The notes under the pieces: generated by a model
Databases searched by the model: none
Told to the model about the DNA's origin: nothing
Seen by the model: the letters and a program-made list of their open reading frames with translations, nothing else
In this document: positions 1 to 11,100 of the stretch, one piece after another
Numbering within the stretch: the first letter of the stretch is position 1
Layout of the letters: each line of letters starts with the position of its first letter
Assembly (NCBI RefSeq): GCF_030867095.1
Contig: NC_081835.1
Location: forward strand, 46,173,892-46,237,891
Origin: Alligator mississippiensis
Lineage: Eukaryota > Chordata > Crocodylia > Alligatoridae
DNA length: 64,000 nt
Reading direction: 5' to 3'
Program-made: the position numbers and the translations under genes

Positions 1-1184
1 AGTTGCACTAGGGACATGTATCTTTGCTGTATAGAAGTGAAAGCTCTTTGCTGAATTCAGGGATTCCATGAACTGTCAGGCTGGAAGGTGCATGGTCTGC
101 CAGCAGGGGAAACGTGGCTGTGCTAAGAAGAAATTGGCTCATCAAGGTGTTTTGAGCATACACAACTGTGCAGTGGTCTCCCTGCATTGGCTAACATGTG
201 CTGAAGTAATTAACCACTGCTGACAGACTTCCATACTGACCTGTGAGGTATCATTTCAAACAAACTCTGCCTCTCTTGGTTTTTCATGTATTATTAATAT
301 TATTATTATTTCCTTAATTTCATTTTTACCAGTTAAACCAACCTGCTTTTCCATTGGAATCTGTATCCACTTGATGCTATAGGTTCAGAGAGGGTTATGT
401 AGCCCTGGGGGCTGCAACCCAATTCTAGGCCTTTCTCATGCCTGGCTCTGGGCAGGTTGTTGTCACCAGCACTTTTATTCCAGTTAAGTAACCAGCTGAG
501 TGGCTTATGCCACAACTGGTTGATGACTCAGCCAGTAAGAAGAGAAGGCTTAAATACATCATGCCAATCTTTGCCTCAGGGCTGAATATCTGCACAGTTC
601 ATACCAACATCCTAATCCAGGAGCTGAGGTTCATTAACTGTGTTTGTTATTGTAATATCTATGCCCCTCTGGTACAGCTCTATGCTGCTAGTGCACAAGG
701 CCTCCATCTCTCTCTCTGCAGATAGGACATCCAGTGAGATGCTAGAAATATCCAATGTTTAGTGAGCACTCCGGAGTCAGGGATTTTAAAGGTGACCTGT
801 AAAAAGAGGAAAAATGTATGTTCCTTTTTTGGCTTCTTTATGACATATATAGAAGACTTGACAAGCTTTTCTTTCTTTTTTAAATTATACAAGGGTTTCT
901 CCCACTAGTTTGTTTTTATATTACACTATAAAGTCTTGACTTCCCTTTTATGCTGGCAGACTACATGAAGGATTGGAGAATTATGACTGCACACAACCTT
1001 GCCCTTTTACATATGAACTGCGAATCCTCTCACTTTTGCTTGCAAGTCCTTCAAGGAATATTCTTCAAGAAGGAAATACAATTCCAACTATCCAATATTC
1101 CTAAGATAAACAAGCCAAAAGCCCCCACATCCCAGCCTTCTTTGTAATCTTCTAGTAATTTCTTGTATTTGTATATTGCTTTTC

Positions 1185-1310
1185 ATCTCCAGATCTCAAT
1201 GCACATTCCAGAGGAGGGTAAGTATCAGTGCCCCTCTTTTTTATGGTTGGAGAAACAGAAGCACAGAGAAACTTAGGAACTTGCCCAATATTGCATCAGT
1301 TAGTGTCTCC
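1185..1310 (-). repeat. MIR-like SINE fragment
   Basis: The plus strand reads like the reverse complement of the MIR core: a stretch resembling 'TTTTATGGTTGGAGAAACAG', then 'GCACAGAGAAACTTAGGAAC' and 'TTGCCCAATATTGCATCAG', the usual order in old MIR copies. It is strongly diverged, so it is an ancient insertion. Boundaries are approximate. Confidence 0.5.
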
Positions 1311-2155
1311 CATTTCTGTGCCCTATCTGCATTGCCTCCCATACATCATAAATATTAGAAAGGAACAAAAAAAAAAGAGAAAAAGCTCCCCCTGCTTTGC
1401 AGGTCACCTTTAGCTCTACTTCTAAGTTAGGTGACTGGGCACAGTATGCCACTTCTGAGCTCTCCCAAGGATAGTAGATCTGTATTAAGCCGGATTTAAC
1501 TGACTGTTAAATGGAGAGGCTTTTGAGATGCTTTCTTTCTTCTCTCTCAAGCTCTATCCCCTGAAAAAGAAATATAGTTCTGTTTGCATTTCTTTGGTCT
1601 GCCTGGATAGAAAAACCAGTTTATCCTGCATCCTTTAATTTGCACTAGAGCAGGACCTTTGGAATTGCTGTATCCCTTACCATTAAAATGTAGGTGTTGA
1701 AATTTGGCTCAGGATTGGCATTTCATCTCTAGCTGGAAGGACAGCTTACCACTTTCAAGGCTGGCCTGCAAAGAAGTGGAAAATGATGAATGCCTTTATA
1801 AAGGTCACATTTGTGGGAGGCCTATCTCTTTGGCTGGGTAAATCAGGGTCAGCCTTTTGAAATTAGATGGGTTATTCTTGTAGACTGGAAAATCTGACCC
1901 TGGATTTTTTTTAGGAATTGTTATCAAAGCAAGACATGTGTTTCCCTTTTTTTGTAGAAGAGGTGAACAGTGTTGTACTGAGGGATGTATTGGAGTTAAT
2001 AGTGGAGTGAATTTATTTCATTTAATATTTAACCTGCCTAACTAGAGCTCTGAAGGATTTCCTAAAGCATAACACCCTAGCCTGACTGGAGGACTTCATC
2101 TATCATGGAGAAACCCAGCTTAGATGTCAGATTTTTTAAGTTTTTTACACATGTA

Positions 2156-2275
2156 AGAATCATAGAACAATAGGGATGAAGGGAGCTCAGGAGATAATTT
2201 AGCCCAACCCCCTGATCAAGGTAGGATCATCCCTATCTAAAATATCCCAAACAAATGTATAGAATCATACCATGG
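2156..2275 (-). repeat. CR1 LINE 3'-end fragment
   Basis: The plus strand begins with AATCATAGAACAATAGGGAT and continues as the reverse complement of a CR1 3' untranslated end (GGGAGCTCAGGAGATAATTT, CCCAACCCCCTGATCAAGG). Only the last 120 bp or so survives, typical of 5'-truncated CR1 insertion. It is diverged and non-coding. Confidence 0.6.
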
Positions 2276-2305
2276 TTGAAAGCTAGGTAAGATGATCCAT
2301 TAGAT

Positions 2306-2560
2306 CAGCAGAGGACAACCATTTTAGGCTTCAGGCCGGAGTAACCAGTTTGAGTTGGAGAGAAGGACAGGTGTTAGGACCCAGCCACTGCCACTGTTTT
2401 TTCTATGATGGCATGAGGGAAGTGCCCACAGTCAGTGGTTCCCTCTGTGGAAGTAGGGGAAAGCTACTGCTACTGAAGCCCCTGCCACTGAATACCACTG
2501 AAGCCTCTTGTCTGTGGGCTGAATCAAATGGCTCCAAGGGTTGTAAGTTGCCAACCCCTA
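2306..2560. mobile_element. hAT-like MITE with perfect 8-bp target duplication
   Basis: A 255-bp insertion flanked by identical copies of CATTAGAT (2298-2305 and 2561-2568). An 8-bp duplication is the hAT signature. The ends begin CAGCAGAGGACAACC and finish TTGCCAACCCCTA, a degraded inverted repeat of the GGTTGGCAAC type. It has no transposase coding capacity. The perfect duplication suggests a moderately young insertion, although the termini have drifted. Confidence 0.75.
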
Positions 2561-3809
2561 CATTAGATCATGGAAATGGGTATCAGGTAATTCTACAGAA
2601 GGTCCATAGTGCACGAATAGGGAGGGGGCAAATTCAGTTAATAAACATATACTTGAGCCTCCTTGGGATTTTTCTGAACCATGGTCAAATTTCAACAAAA
2701 TGCTTTATGTATCCTTTAAATGCTCAGTTTAAAAGAGCAGGAGAGGAGGTAAGTTTCAAGCATGATTAAGACCTTGAAAATATGAAACTACTCTGGGGAA
2801 GAATATCATTGTCCAGTATTAGCAAGAAAGTTGAGGACCCAGTTCAGCCCTTGGGAACAGACTCCAGGTGCTGAATTAAGGCTGGATTTGAGGCTGTGAA
2901 TTGCCCCCCAGGATACTGTGCTTTCTGTAACCCAGCATTGTAAACAGATGTTTACAAGGGGCATGGTGATTCCATTCTCATTCACCAAGTATGAAATGAA
3001 AAATACTTCTTTTGGGTTCTTGAGCAACAGACCAGCATGTGGATTCAAGAGAGGATGGGTGGAGTCTTGCAGGAATTTATGAATCCATCCAACACTGGTT
3101 GGGACTACTGCCCCATCTGAAGGAAAAGGGAATGGGCAGAGGCAGTGGTGGAGGGGGAGCAATCAGAATCGTATTGAAGACTCCACTACCTTTGTTCTTT
3201 GGTTGGGAAGGATGTTTTGTTTACATTGCCACATGCAAGACCATAGGGATTTTGATTTTTATTTTTTAGGTTCTTTTCCCCTATGTGGGTGGGCAAAGGG
3301 ACCTTGCATATCCTCCTGTTAGAGGATCAGCCAAATTAGGAAGGCTAGAGAGAGCAGGAGCCTTTGGGAAAAAAATCGTGTGATATTTAACTTTTCCTTC
3401 CATCATGCTTCTTTGTAAATATCCTATTTGAATGCTGTGTATTTGTACAGGAAATTGAGCAAAAAATGTATAGATCGTGATGTCTGACTGGTTCTCTGCC
3501 TTGTAAATGTGTTTTTAACCTCTGGCATTCTGTGCTTATTTAAAAAAAGGCAAAAACGTCTAACCACTTCTCTTTTGTGTATTCATGTTTAAAAAAAAGG
3601 TCAAAATACTTAACTATAATGGAAATCAAATTTAAAAGTAAAAAAAAAAATTTGTACAAGTGTCCTAAAGGTATTTCATTGTATATATTGTGATAGCATG
3701 TTTCTGGAACCAACAAATAAGTGATGTGAATTTTAGATGTAAATATTTGCTGTTTGTTTTGGGGTTTTTTCCTTTCCCTTCCCCATTCACTCGACTGCTG
3801 TGATGTGGA

Positions 3810-3815
3810 ATTAAA
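3810..3815 (+). terminator. candidate polyadenylation signal ATTAAA (upstream gene)
   Basis: An ATTAAA hexamer follows an AT-rich UTR-like region, with a TG-rich stretch (ATGTTGGGTGGATGT) about 20 bases downstream. It would end the transcript of the gene upstream of MANF if the 3' UTR interpretation is right. Confidence 0.35.
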
Positions 3816-4961
3816 GATTAATACCTGATATTAAAATGTTGGGTGGATGTATAGTCATTGTGGTCCTGCTGAGAGGCTTGACCAGCTGCTCCTCCTGGTG
3901 TTCACAGGATCTCTCTCTGCTAGAAAAAAACAGATGGTGCACATTTCAGTCCTGTTATCTTGGCCCAACTTCACTCTCCAGATGATATTACATAAATGTT
4001 TTAGTGCATGCCAAGGAAACCAGCAATATCTCGGCATTTTGAAGAAAAGGAACTACTGAATGCATAGAGGCATCTGGAAGACCTTGAGTGCATTATGAAT
4101 CAAGAGGGAACTGTTTCCAAAGCTGTGCTCAGACTGGCTGATAGTTGTCTGAACTGTTTGGAATGTCTTTTTATTTTAACACTTAAATTGGTTAGAGCAG
4201 AGGTGTCAGATACACAATACAGCGCACAAGCCAAATTCAGCGGCCAAAATATCTTCAAGCACCTGATGCAACTGGATTGTGTGTTATACAAACTAAGTAA
4301 AATTCACATGTAGTTTTGAGGAAAAGCTTCTGAATGTGCAGTGAGTGTTACTGATGTTGTGCTGTCTGCCCAAATGTCTGGACAGTCTGGAACATTAATC
4401 TCATTGTCTCCCATTAATCTCATGGAGTGCCAGCTTTAAAAGCCAGCCTGTGATATACTTTAATTGTCAACATTCATTGCTGAACAAGTTAATGAGAAAA
4501 CAAGTAAGTAGGAGGAAGGAAAGGAAACAAAAGGCAGAAATACTGGTGGTGGATGGGGAAAGTGTATTTTTTCACTAAGGATGCTGACTATGGCAGTAAA
4601 ACACTGGACAGGTAATACATGACAGTAATTAAAAGTTCAGTTACTAAATAAAGGTCACCTGGGCCTTTGTGGGGCTGGTTGAGCCTTTAAGGTCACTGCT
4701 GTTTTTGGCTGCACTGGAGGTGTCTTGGTTTTAGGCTGTCTCTCAAAGGATATGGAAAGCAGCATGTGACCCCAGGTTTTTTTGTATGCTTTAAGTGGGG
4801 AATAAATATTTTATTTCAAATAGCATTTGGTAGCAGGCGGTGATTTTGGGCATAGATCCAACTACTTTATTTGAATTAAGAGATTTACTATTCTGCAGTT
4901 TTGTGTGTTAATTACTACACTGTGCACTCTTCCTAGGATCTAGAATAAAATAGTTCTTCCC

Positions 4962-5085
4962 ACTAATAACACCAGGACTATTATTCTCATTCTGCAAAGA
5001 CACAAACCAAGGCACAGCAAGGTGAAATATTTCTCTGACTGTTAGATATCAAAGGTGGAACAGGAAAAAATCTGGGAATCCAAAC
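4962..5085 (-). repeat. MIR-like SINE fragment
   Basis: The plus strand shows 'TATTATTCTCATTCTGCAAA', 'AGGCACAGCAAGGTGAAATA' and a closing 'AAAGGTGGAACAGG', the order seen in reverse-complement MIR. It is strongly diverged and its limits are approximate. Confidence 0.45.
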
Positions 5086-5850
5086 TTGCAGACTGACAGA
5101 GAATAAAAAATAGTGATTTAAGCAATGATTTAACAATAATCAATACTAGTTATTTAAATGCTGCAGTAAAACTGAAACAATTAATTGAGCTGAATAAAGT
5201 AACGACTGTCTGCTGAGGGTTTCAAGAAAGACTGATTATGCCCATGCTGATCAGCCCCCATTATTATAAAAATAATAATATACATCAAGAAATGTACAGG
5301 AAATGCACAGAATATACAGGAAAAGGGGCCTTTGTACTTAAGGGGTGCGAAGTCATGTGATGGTCTAAATAAAGTTTCACCATGCATCCAAAACTTGGTA
5401 ATGCTAATATAACTGCACACTATACCTATCTTAACATTTAGGTAACAAATCACATGGGAGCACATCTACAAGCAGCCACATGAAATCACATGAACTACTC
5501 TTGTATCTGCGCTCCTTTCTCATCTTACTGTGCTTTGTAATTTTTGAGCACAACACTAAGATGTCTCCCAAGTTCCCTTGCACTGTGTGCAGCGGAGCTC
5601 TTCAAGGGACTGGTGTGCAGACTACTTGTCTCTCATTCAGAGCATGTCTCTACAGGCAGTAAAGAGAGGACGGGGGAGGATAAAGGATGGGAAACAGGAC
5701 CAGGGATTTAATTGTAGGATTGCTGCTGGCAGAGTCCTGAGGCCCGTACTCCCAGGTCAGTTCCAAACATACCACAGAAAAGGGTGGGCTAGAAGGTGAC
5801 TAGAGCTGGTATTGATTTCAAACCTGGACATTCAGCAGAGCTTCTAGGGC

Positions 5851-6190
5851 CACAATGGCCAAACTGTAGCTCGAGAGCTGCATGCAACTTGCTGGCACTG
5901 TACTTGTGGCTCTCGTCCTGGCCCTCTTGGACGGCCAGCTCAGGCGCCAGGCTGCCAGGGTGGGGGCTGCAGCGGCATCGCTTACCCAGGGGTGTGCTCC
6001 CCACAGGGAAAGCCAGAGCGGCCCAACACTCAGCATCTCCCTCCCCAACCTCTGCTCTCTCACTAAATCGCTCAGCACCCCCGCTCCCCCGCCCTCTTTC
6101 ACTGGGTCACTCAGCACCCTCGCTGCCCCGCCACCCCCCAGCTCTTGAACTTCATGTGGAGGATCGAATGTGGCTCCCAGGGTGACCTGT
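5851..6190. mobile_element. candidate hAT-like MITE
   Basis: The left end, CACAATGGCCAAACTGTAGC, leads into 'GAGAGCTGCATGCAACTT', and the right part contains the imperfect complement 'AACTTCATGTGG...GTGGCTCCC'. Near-matching octamers flank it (TCTAGGGC left, GCTAGGGT right, 6 of 8 bases). The interior is GC-rich and has no coding sequence. Both ends are diverged, so the call is tentative. Confidence 0.4.
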
Positions 6191-7048
6191 GCTAGGGTCT
6201 GGCTGGACTGCTGCCGGGGCTGAACTTAAGGGCTTAGCATAAAAGCTTGCAGGTATGGACTTGTGGACTCTTGAGATCAACCCCCCCAGTACACCGCTTA
6301 ATTAATACTCTTGTTTCTGCATCCATGTGAGATGGTGATCCTCAGTACCCTCCCTGTTGATCACATTGCCTAATCCTGCAAGGAGCTGAGCATCTCCTGT
6401 CAGTTTAAGATGGCTGCTGAACACTTTGCTTGCACTGTGTGGGGCTCGGAGAAGAGCTGAAATGCCAATATGAATATTTGTTCTTTACCTTCCAGGTGCC
6501 TTGCACAGCCAAAATAAGGGCCTCAATTGTAACCAGCTCCTGGCACGGGTGAGGGAAGACAGAAACCATTAGGACCAACAGTAAAGCACCTCTGAAGAGA
6601 GAGGAAACCGCATTCCTGTTGCCTTCAGAAGCCGCTTTACAAAGAGGGAGGCACGTTCCCCTATCCGAGGAGCAAAAGCTGAAAAGCAGCATTGGAGAGT
6701 AATGCCTCCCTCCTCTCGCTGTGGCCTGCAGCTCGTCTGTCCCCTAGCAGTGGGCCAGGCCCACGGAAACCTGGGAGACCTCCGGGGAGACACGGCGCTG
6801 GGCTGCGCGTCACGCCTGCTCGGGGGTAGATATAACATGCTTTGCTACAGGAGGGAGCGGGCCTGGTCGCGCCCTGCCTCTCATATGGGAAATGTCACTG
6901 GCATCCACTGGTGGGGGGCGTTGTTTTCCACTCGCTCCCGTCGCAAACCTGCCACCGCGGGGCACGTGCTGGGGTCCGGACCCGCCGGCTGCCATCCACA
7001 CACGGGCCGAACCCCTTGGAGGGCAGCTACTGAGCACAGGAGTGGGGG

Positions 7049-7544
7049 TAGGGTGACCACGCTTTCAAAAGCGGAAGGCGGGACACGCTGCCACAGCTGG
7101 AGGAGAGCCGCGGCGCGGAGCAGGGCACCGGTGCCGGCTGCCCGCGGTGGGCTCGGGGCTCCCCGCCCTGCCGCCTTTTCCTCGGGCGCCTGCGCCAGCC
7201 GGGCGCCCCCTGCCCACCTGGCAGGAGCCGGGGGCACAATCCATGTGGCCGCAGCCCCTGCTGCTGCCAGGCGGGCCTGGGCACGGGCACCTCGGCACCA
7301 GCGCGGGGCTCCGGGGCAGGGCAGCAAGGGGGGAGCCCCGAGCCTGCCCCTGCCCTGCCCTGCCCTGCCCACGCATCTGGACTACGAGACACGCACCTCG
7401 CGCCCCCCGGACGCTGCCGGGGAAACCGGCCGCTTCCCGCCCCTGCGGATGCTGCAAACCCGCGACAACTGCTGTCACGCAGCCCGGCACCGGGACTCGC
7501 ATTGCGGGACGGTGTCGCCTAGTTAGGGACGGGTGGTCGCCCTG
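7049..7544. mobile_element. GC-rich inverted-repeat MITE inside the MANF CpG island
   Basis: The left end TAGGGTGACCACGC and the right end GGGTGGTCGCCCTG are near inverted repeats. Next to the ends are fragments built around CGGGAC (AAGGCGGGACACG left, GCATTGCGGGACGG right), as in the TAGGGTGACCA...TGGTCACCCTA miniature elements known from reptile genomes. It has no transposase. The interior carries a (TGCCC)4 run at 7351-7370. No convincing target duplication is visible, so superfamily is left open. Confidence 0.5.
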
Positions 7545-7659
7545 CGGGGCCCGGCCTCTGCATCCCACCGCCCTGGGCCCTGAGGCGCGGGCGGGTCCGC
7601 AGTTGTGGCCCAGGTCGCGCTGGGCCCTGCCAGGCCGCCCCAGGGCAGTCAAGCTTGCC

Positions 7660-8017
7660 CCAAACAAAAATGGCGGCCACCCACGGCTTCACTGCCTGGT
7701 TTTGCCCCACACAAACAGGGCGGCGCGGGAGGAGGGGGCGGAGAAGGTAATTTCTCCGCCGCCAGCAGGTTACGTTTCCTGTCTCCATTCAGAGGTTTCT
7801 GTCCAATCAGCGGCCGCCAACTCTCCCGTCTCGGTATCCCACTGACCAGTGAGAGAAGGCGGCGTGTTGGACGAGGAGGGAACCAGCCAATGGGAGCCCG
7901 CAGCGTGTGGGAAGCGTCAGGTGCAGCCAATGGGGCCGCGGCGGGGCGGGGCGGTTGTCGGGGCGCCGGGCGTAGGGGCCAGTGCGCGCGGGCTGGCGAC
8001 GGGGCCGGTGCGGCAGG
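7660..8017 (+). promoter_or_regulatory. MANF proximal promoter with three CCAAT boxes
   Basis: There is no TATA box. Three CCAAT boxes lie in the same orientation at 7803-7807, 7887-7891 and 7927-7931, the last about 90 bp before the ATG. A YY1-like AAAATGGCGGC lies at 7668-7678. Mammalian MANF is induced by ER stress through CCAAT-N9-CCACG type elements. Here the pentamers nine bases after the CCAATs are CCAAC, CAGCG and GCGGG, so only degenerate versions are present. The transcription start is inferred to lie between about 7930 and 8010. Confidence 0.65.
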
Positions 8018-8105
8018 ATGCGGGCGGACACCGGGCTCTGGGCGGCGCTGGCGCTCGTGCTGCTCCCGGCCGCGGGCCGCGCTCTGCGCGACGGCGAGTG
8101 CGAGG
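8018..8105 (+). CDS. MANF: MANF coding exon 1 (signal peptide)
   Basis: Encodes [20 protein letters not shown] and then RALRDGECE, ending one base into the Val codon before the donor GTGAGT at 8106. It holds the signal peptide and the first conserved cysteine. Confidence 0.95.
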
Positions 8106-11100
8106 GTGAGTGCGGCGGCGAGACCCCCATCCCCGAGGGCCCGTGTCCGGGCTGCGCCTGGTGCGGGGCGAGGAGCTGGGAAGGCCCCGGGCGCCGTGGC
8201 CCCGCGGCCCCGCGAGGGGCGGGGAGCTGCCTTCGGTGGCTGAGACGTGGAGGCGGTTTCCGGGGCAGCTCGAGCAAAGCCAACCCCCTGGAGAGGCACG
8301 AAGGGGGCTCGGGGGCCGCTGGCCCCAGCCCAGGAGCCAGGGCTGCGGGCGGGAGGCTTTGCCCGCACCAGGGGCACTTGCAGCCCAGGTCGGGTCGTTG
8401 CACCTGCCTGCTGCACAGGTGGCCAGCCCTGACCGAAACGATACTGCGGTAAATAACCTCATAAAAAACCCAGTTAAGTGCCACAGGGCTGGCGACATTG
8501 TTCTGATTTGGGGAATAAACACATCAGCCTGGAGCTGGGTGCAGCTCGGAGTTGAACTGTCCCTGGAGCAGCCTGTGTTGTGCGAGGGCCTCTCCGCCAG
8601 CTGAATGCCACTAGGTAGGGAAATGCCAAGTATGGATGTGGGGTTTGGGTACCTGAGTCGGGGGCTGCTTACCTGGAGGCACCCGTCTCCAGAGCCTGGA
8701 GTCCTCTGCTGAGCAGGAACGCGTCTGTCCAGGCACAGCTCAAAGAACTGAGCAAAACCCACCACTTTTTTCTCTGTGAACGTGACAGGGAGAGGGGGTG
8801 CTGCCGTCTCGCTAGGTAATAGCCTAGTGCTGGAGCGCTCATCTAGGAAGTCAGAGATCTGGTCCACACGCATCATCCTGAAGAGGCCCCTAACCACGAG
8901 GCTGCATATTGGGTGCCGCTCTGTTTTCCGCCATGTTTCTTTAGCCCTAGAAGTTGCTGGGATTGGAACTGGGGACAAGGCTCGCAGGATTGTTTTGGTG
9001 CCCTCATCCCTAACCCACAGTCCTGTAGTGGTGTAGCAAGTTCCCTGGGCAGTTTGGATGTGAGCGTCCAACTGATACTCTTAACTTTTAAAGTCTTTAT
9101 GGGCTGGAGTCAAAAGAGAATGTGGGTGCCTGTGCTGTGTTAAAGTTGGGCTCACTCTTGCTGTCAGCCCTTGAGTCTTACATTCATTGCTGCTGCACAG
9201 TAGCACAGCTTCCGGTGGGATTGGGAAGGTTTCACTGCCCACCATCACCTCCCAGCTGCTGCTTAGGCAGCTCCTAGGAATGAGACAGGCTTGAGCCCCT
9301 TAGGCTGAGGAGAGTTTTGAGCTGTCCATTTCCAGAGCAAGTGCTGTGACCACTAGGCTGTTTAATAAAAGATAGGTAAAACTAACATGCATGGCTTGGT
9401 TTTAAAAATAAAGCAGCCGTGACTATACTTTTTGAAGGTCTGATCCCTGCTGATGTGGAGGTGTGTTCAGAGCACATTGATGGGCCAGGACTCTCAAGGG
9501 AATCTAGTATTTGAATCCTAATTAGATTTAGGCAAGAGAAAAATGCCTACCTATTCATAGTGGAACAGAAGCAGCACTAAAGTTGCCTGAAAATCTCTTG
9601 GACTGAAACAGGAAGCTACTTTATGAATTCAGGTGACATCAGGCTTGGCTTGTGGGTGAAGGGTGTGTATGTGTTTTGTTTCGTTGAATCACTGGTTCGC
9701 ACTTGGGTAGACTTTAGGCATGTACTTCTTTTTGATCACCCTCTCTGAAGGGTGGTTTGTCCTGCGGTCAGCAATTCCCTTGGATCCCTCAGAACTTGGG
9801 TTCAGTTATTATGCTGTCAGTTCCTGTATCACTTGAATGATTTGAAAATCTCCCTTCTACAAGCTGGATCACAGACCAAAAGAAAATACCATAGTGCAGT
9901 GTGTTTCTCTGTGGGGATAGGTGGGGGAAGTAAATATATCCAAAGGACTAACAGTCTGTTGGGTCCCCATATTTGGAGTGCAGCCTTAAATGTAGTTTCA
10001 CAAGGTTCATGTAGTTTTGTAGGAGTCCATCTGTCTGTCCCCCCCCCACCCCCACTCAAAAGTTGGACAGTCCTGGTCTAGAGCAGTGATTTTTTTTCAA
10101 CCAGGGTGCTGCAACACTTTGTAAGGGTAATAGTATTTCATAGGTTTTATCTCTAGTTATTGACTTATATTGGGGGGGCAAAAAGCTGTGTTTTTGTTTG
10201 CTTGTTTGTTTTGTTTTTTTCCCCTTTTAATGAAGTTGACCTATACAGGTTTGACTTATAGAACACTGTAGCATAAGAACATATCAGTGATGTGTTAGCT
10301 AGGAGGCTGTTGTACATCTCTAAGCTGCTGAAGCATTACAAATCTAAGAGCACTTCAGAAGAAGGCAGAGTTTGAAGTGTTTTATATATGTATGTCAAAC
10401 CAAAGTTTTACTATGGCACATGGATGGTTTCAGCAGTTGTTCTTGGTTATTGATGCAGTCTGTGCAAAGTTCATTCACAAAACCCTCTTCTTAGTTGCTT
10501 TCTCCCAAATGCTATTTGCCGATTTGAATACATGGTGCTAATCTCTGTCTGTCTTTCTTTCCATCTAGTGTGCGTTACATTCCTGGGGAGGTTCTATCAG
10601 GGCTTAAACAACCTTAATGTTGAGTTCACACCAGCCAGCGTGGAAAAGGAACTCTTAAAAGCCTGTAAAGAGGCAAAAGGCAAAGAGAATCGATTTGTAA
10701 GTAATGTTGATTCTTCACAAACTCTTTGAGACAATAAATCTGTCCCCTGTGGGAGGCGAATGGAAATGACTAGCTGAATGTCACTGAACATATATGTAGG
10801 TACAGTGTAGTTACCCTCAAGCTGTTCTTCCTAACTTTGAGCACAATCTGTAATCTGGTTTGTAAAGGGAAGAAGGTAGTGCAATAAGGACTGTAATCTC
10901 TATTAGCTTTCTGGTTGGTTTGATCATATTTCTATTTGTAATTGAAGTGCAAGGAAAAGATTATGTAACTTTTTCTATAGTACCTTTTATGCAGGAGATG
11001 TTGCAATTGGGTTACTGTTGAACTACTAAAGCCTACTAGATGGTCAACTGAAATAAGACAGTTAACTCAGAGAAGAGGTAATTGAGAACAGGCCAAACTA

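Larger units (their letters stand above)
1..3815 (+). other. non-coding stretch, possible 3' UTR of the gene upstream of MANF (DOCK3 in human)
   Basis: No reading frame here looks like a protein and I recognise no exon. The last part, about 3380-3815, is AT-rich, contains many TGTAAAT/TTGTA-type words, and ends in a canonical-variant polyadenylation hexamer, which is what a long vertebrate 3' UTR looks like. In human the gene immediately 5' of MANF in the same orientation is DOCK3, so this may be its terminal exon. That assignment rests on synteny and composition only. Within it lie a MIR-like SINE, a CR1 scrap and a small hAT-like MITE, described separately. Confidence 0.35.
3841..7048. other. 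intergenic region between the putative upstream 3' UTR and the MANF CpG island
   Basis: No exon is recognisable. It holds an old MIR-like fragment and a hAT-like MITE (separate entries), and the single hAT-type end CAGAGGTGTCAGATAC at 4199 with no partner end found. GC content rises sharply from about 6.6 kb into the island. Confidence 0.6.
6700..8420. promoter_or_regulatory. CpG island over the MANF promoter and first exon
   Basis: Dense CG dinucleotides and GC-rich sequence run from about 6.7 to 8.4 kb, in contrast to the AT-rich flanks. Many long frames on both strands here are artefacts of GC-rich sequence lacking stops. The island includes an inserted GC-rich MITE at 7049-7544 and the MANF start codon at 8018. 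Confidence 0.8.

Noticed and set aside
5796-6185. 129-codon and 88-codon plus-strand frames
   Set aside because: They lie within a candidate MITE, have low complexity, and show no conserved motif.
6702-8484. Many 150-380 codon frames on both strands in the MANF CpG island
   Set aside because: Stop codons are rare in GC-rich DNA. The peptides are low-complexity Pro/Arg/Ala/Gly, and only the short signal-peptide exon fits a known protein.
10086-10269. Possible small hAT MITE in MANF intron 1
   Set aside because: The ends are T-rich and match only loosely, and the flanking octamers do not agree.
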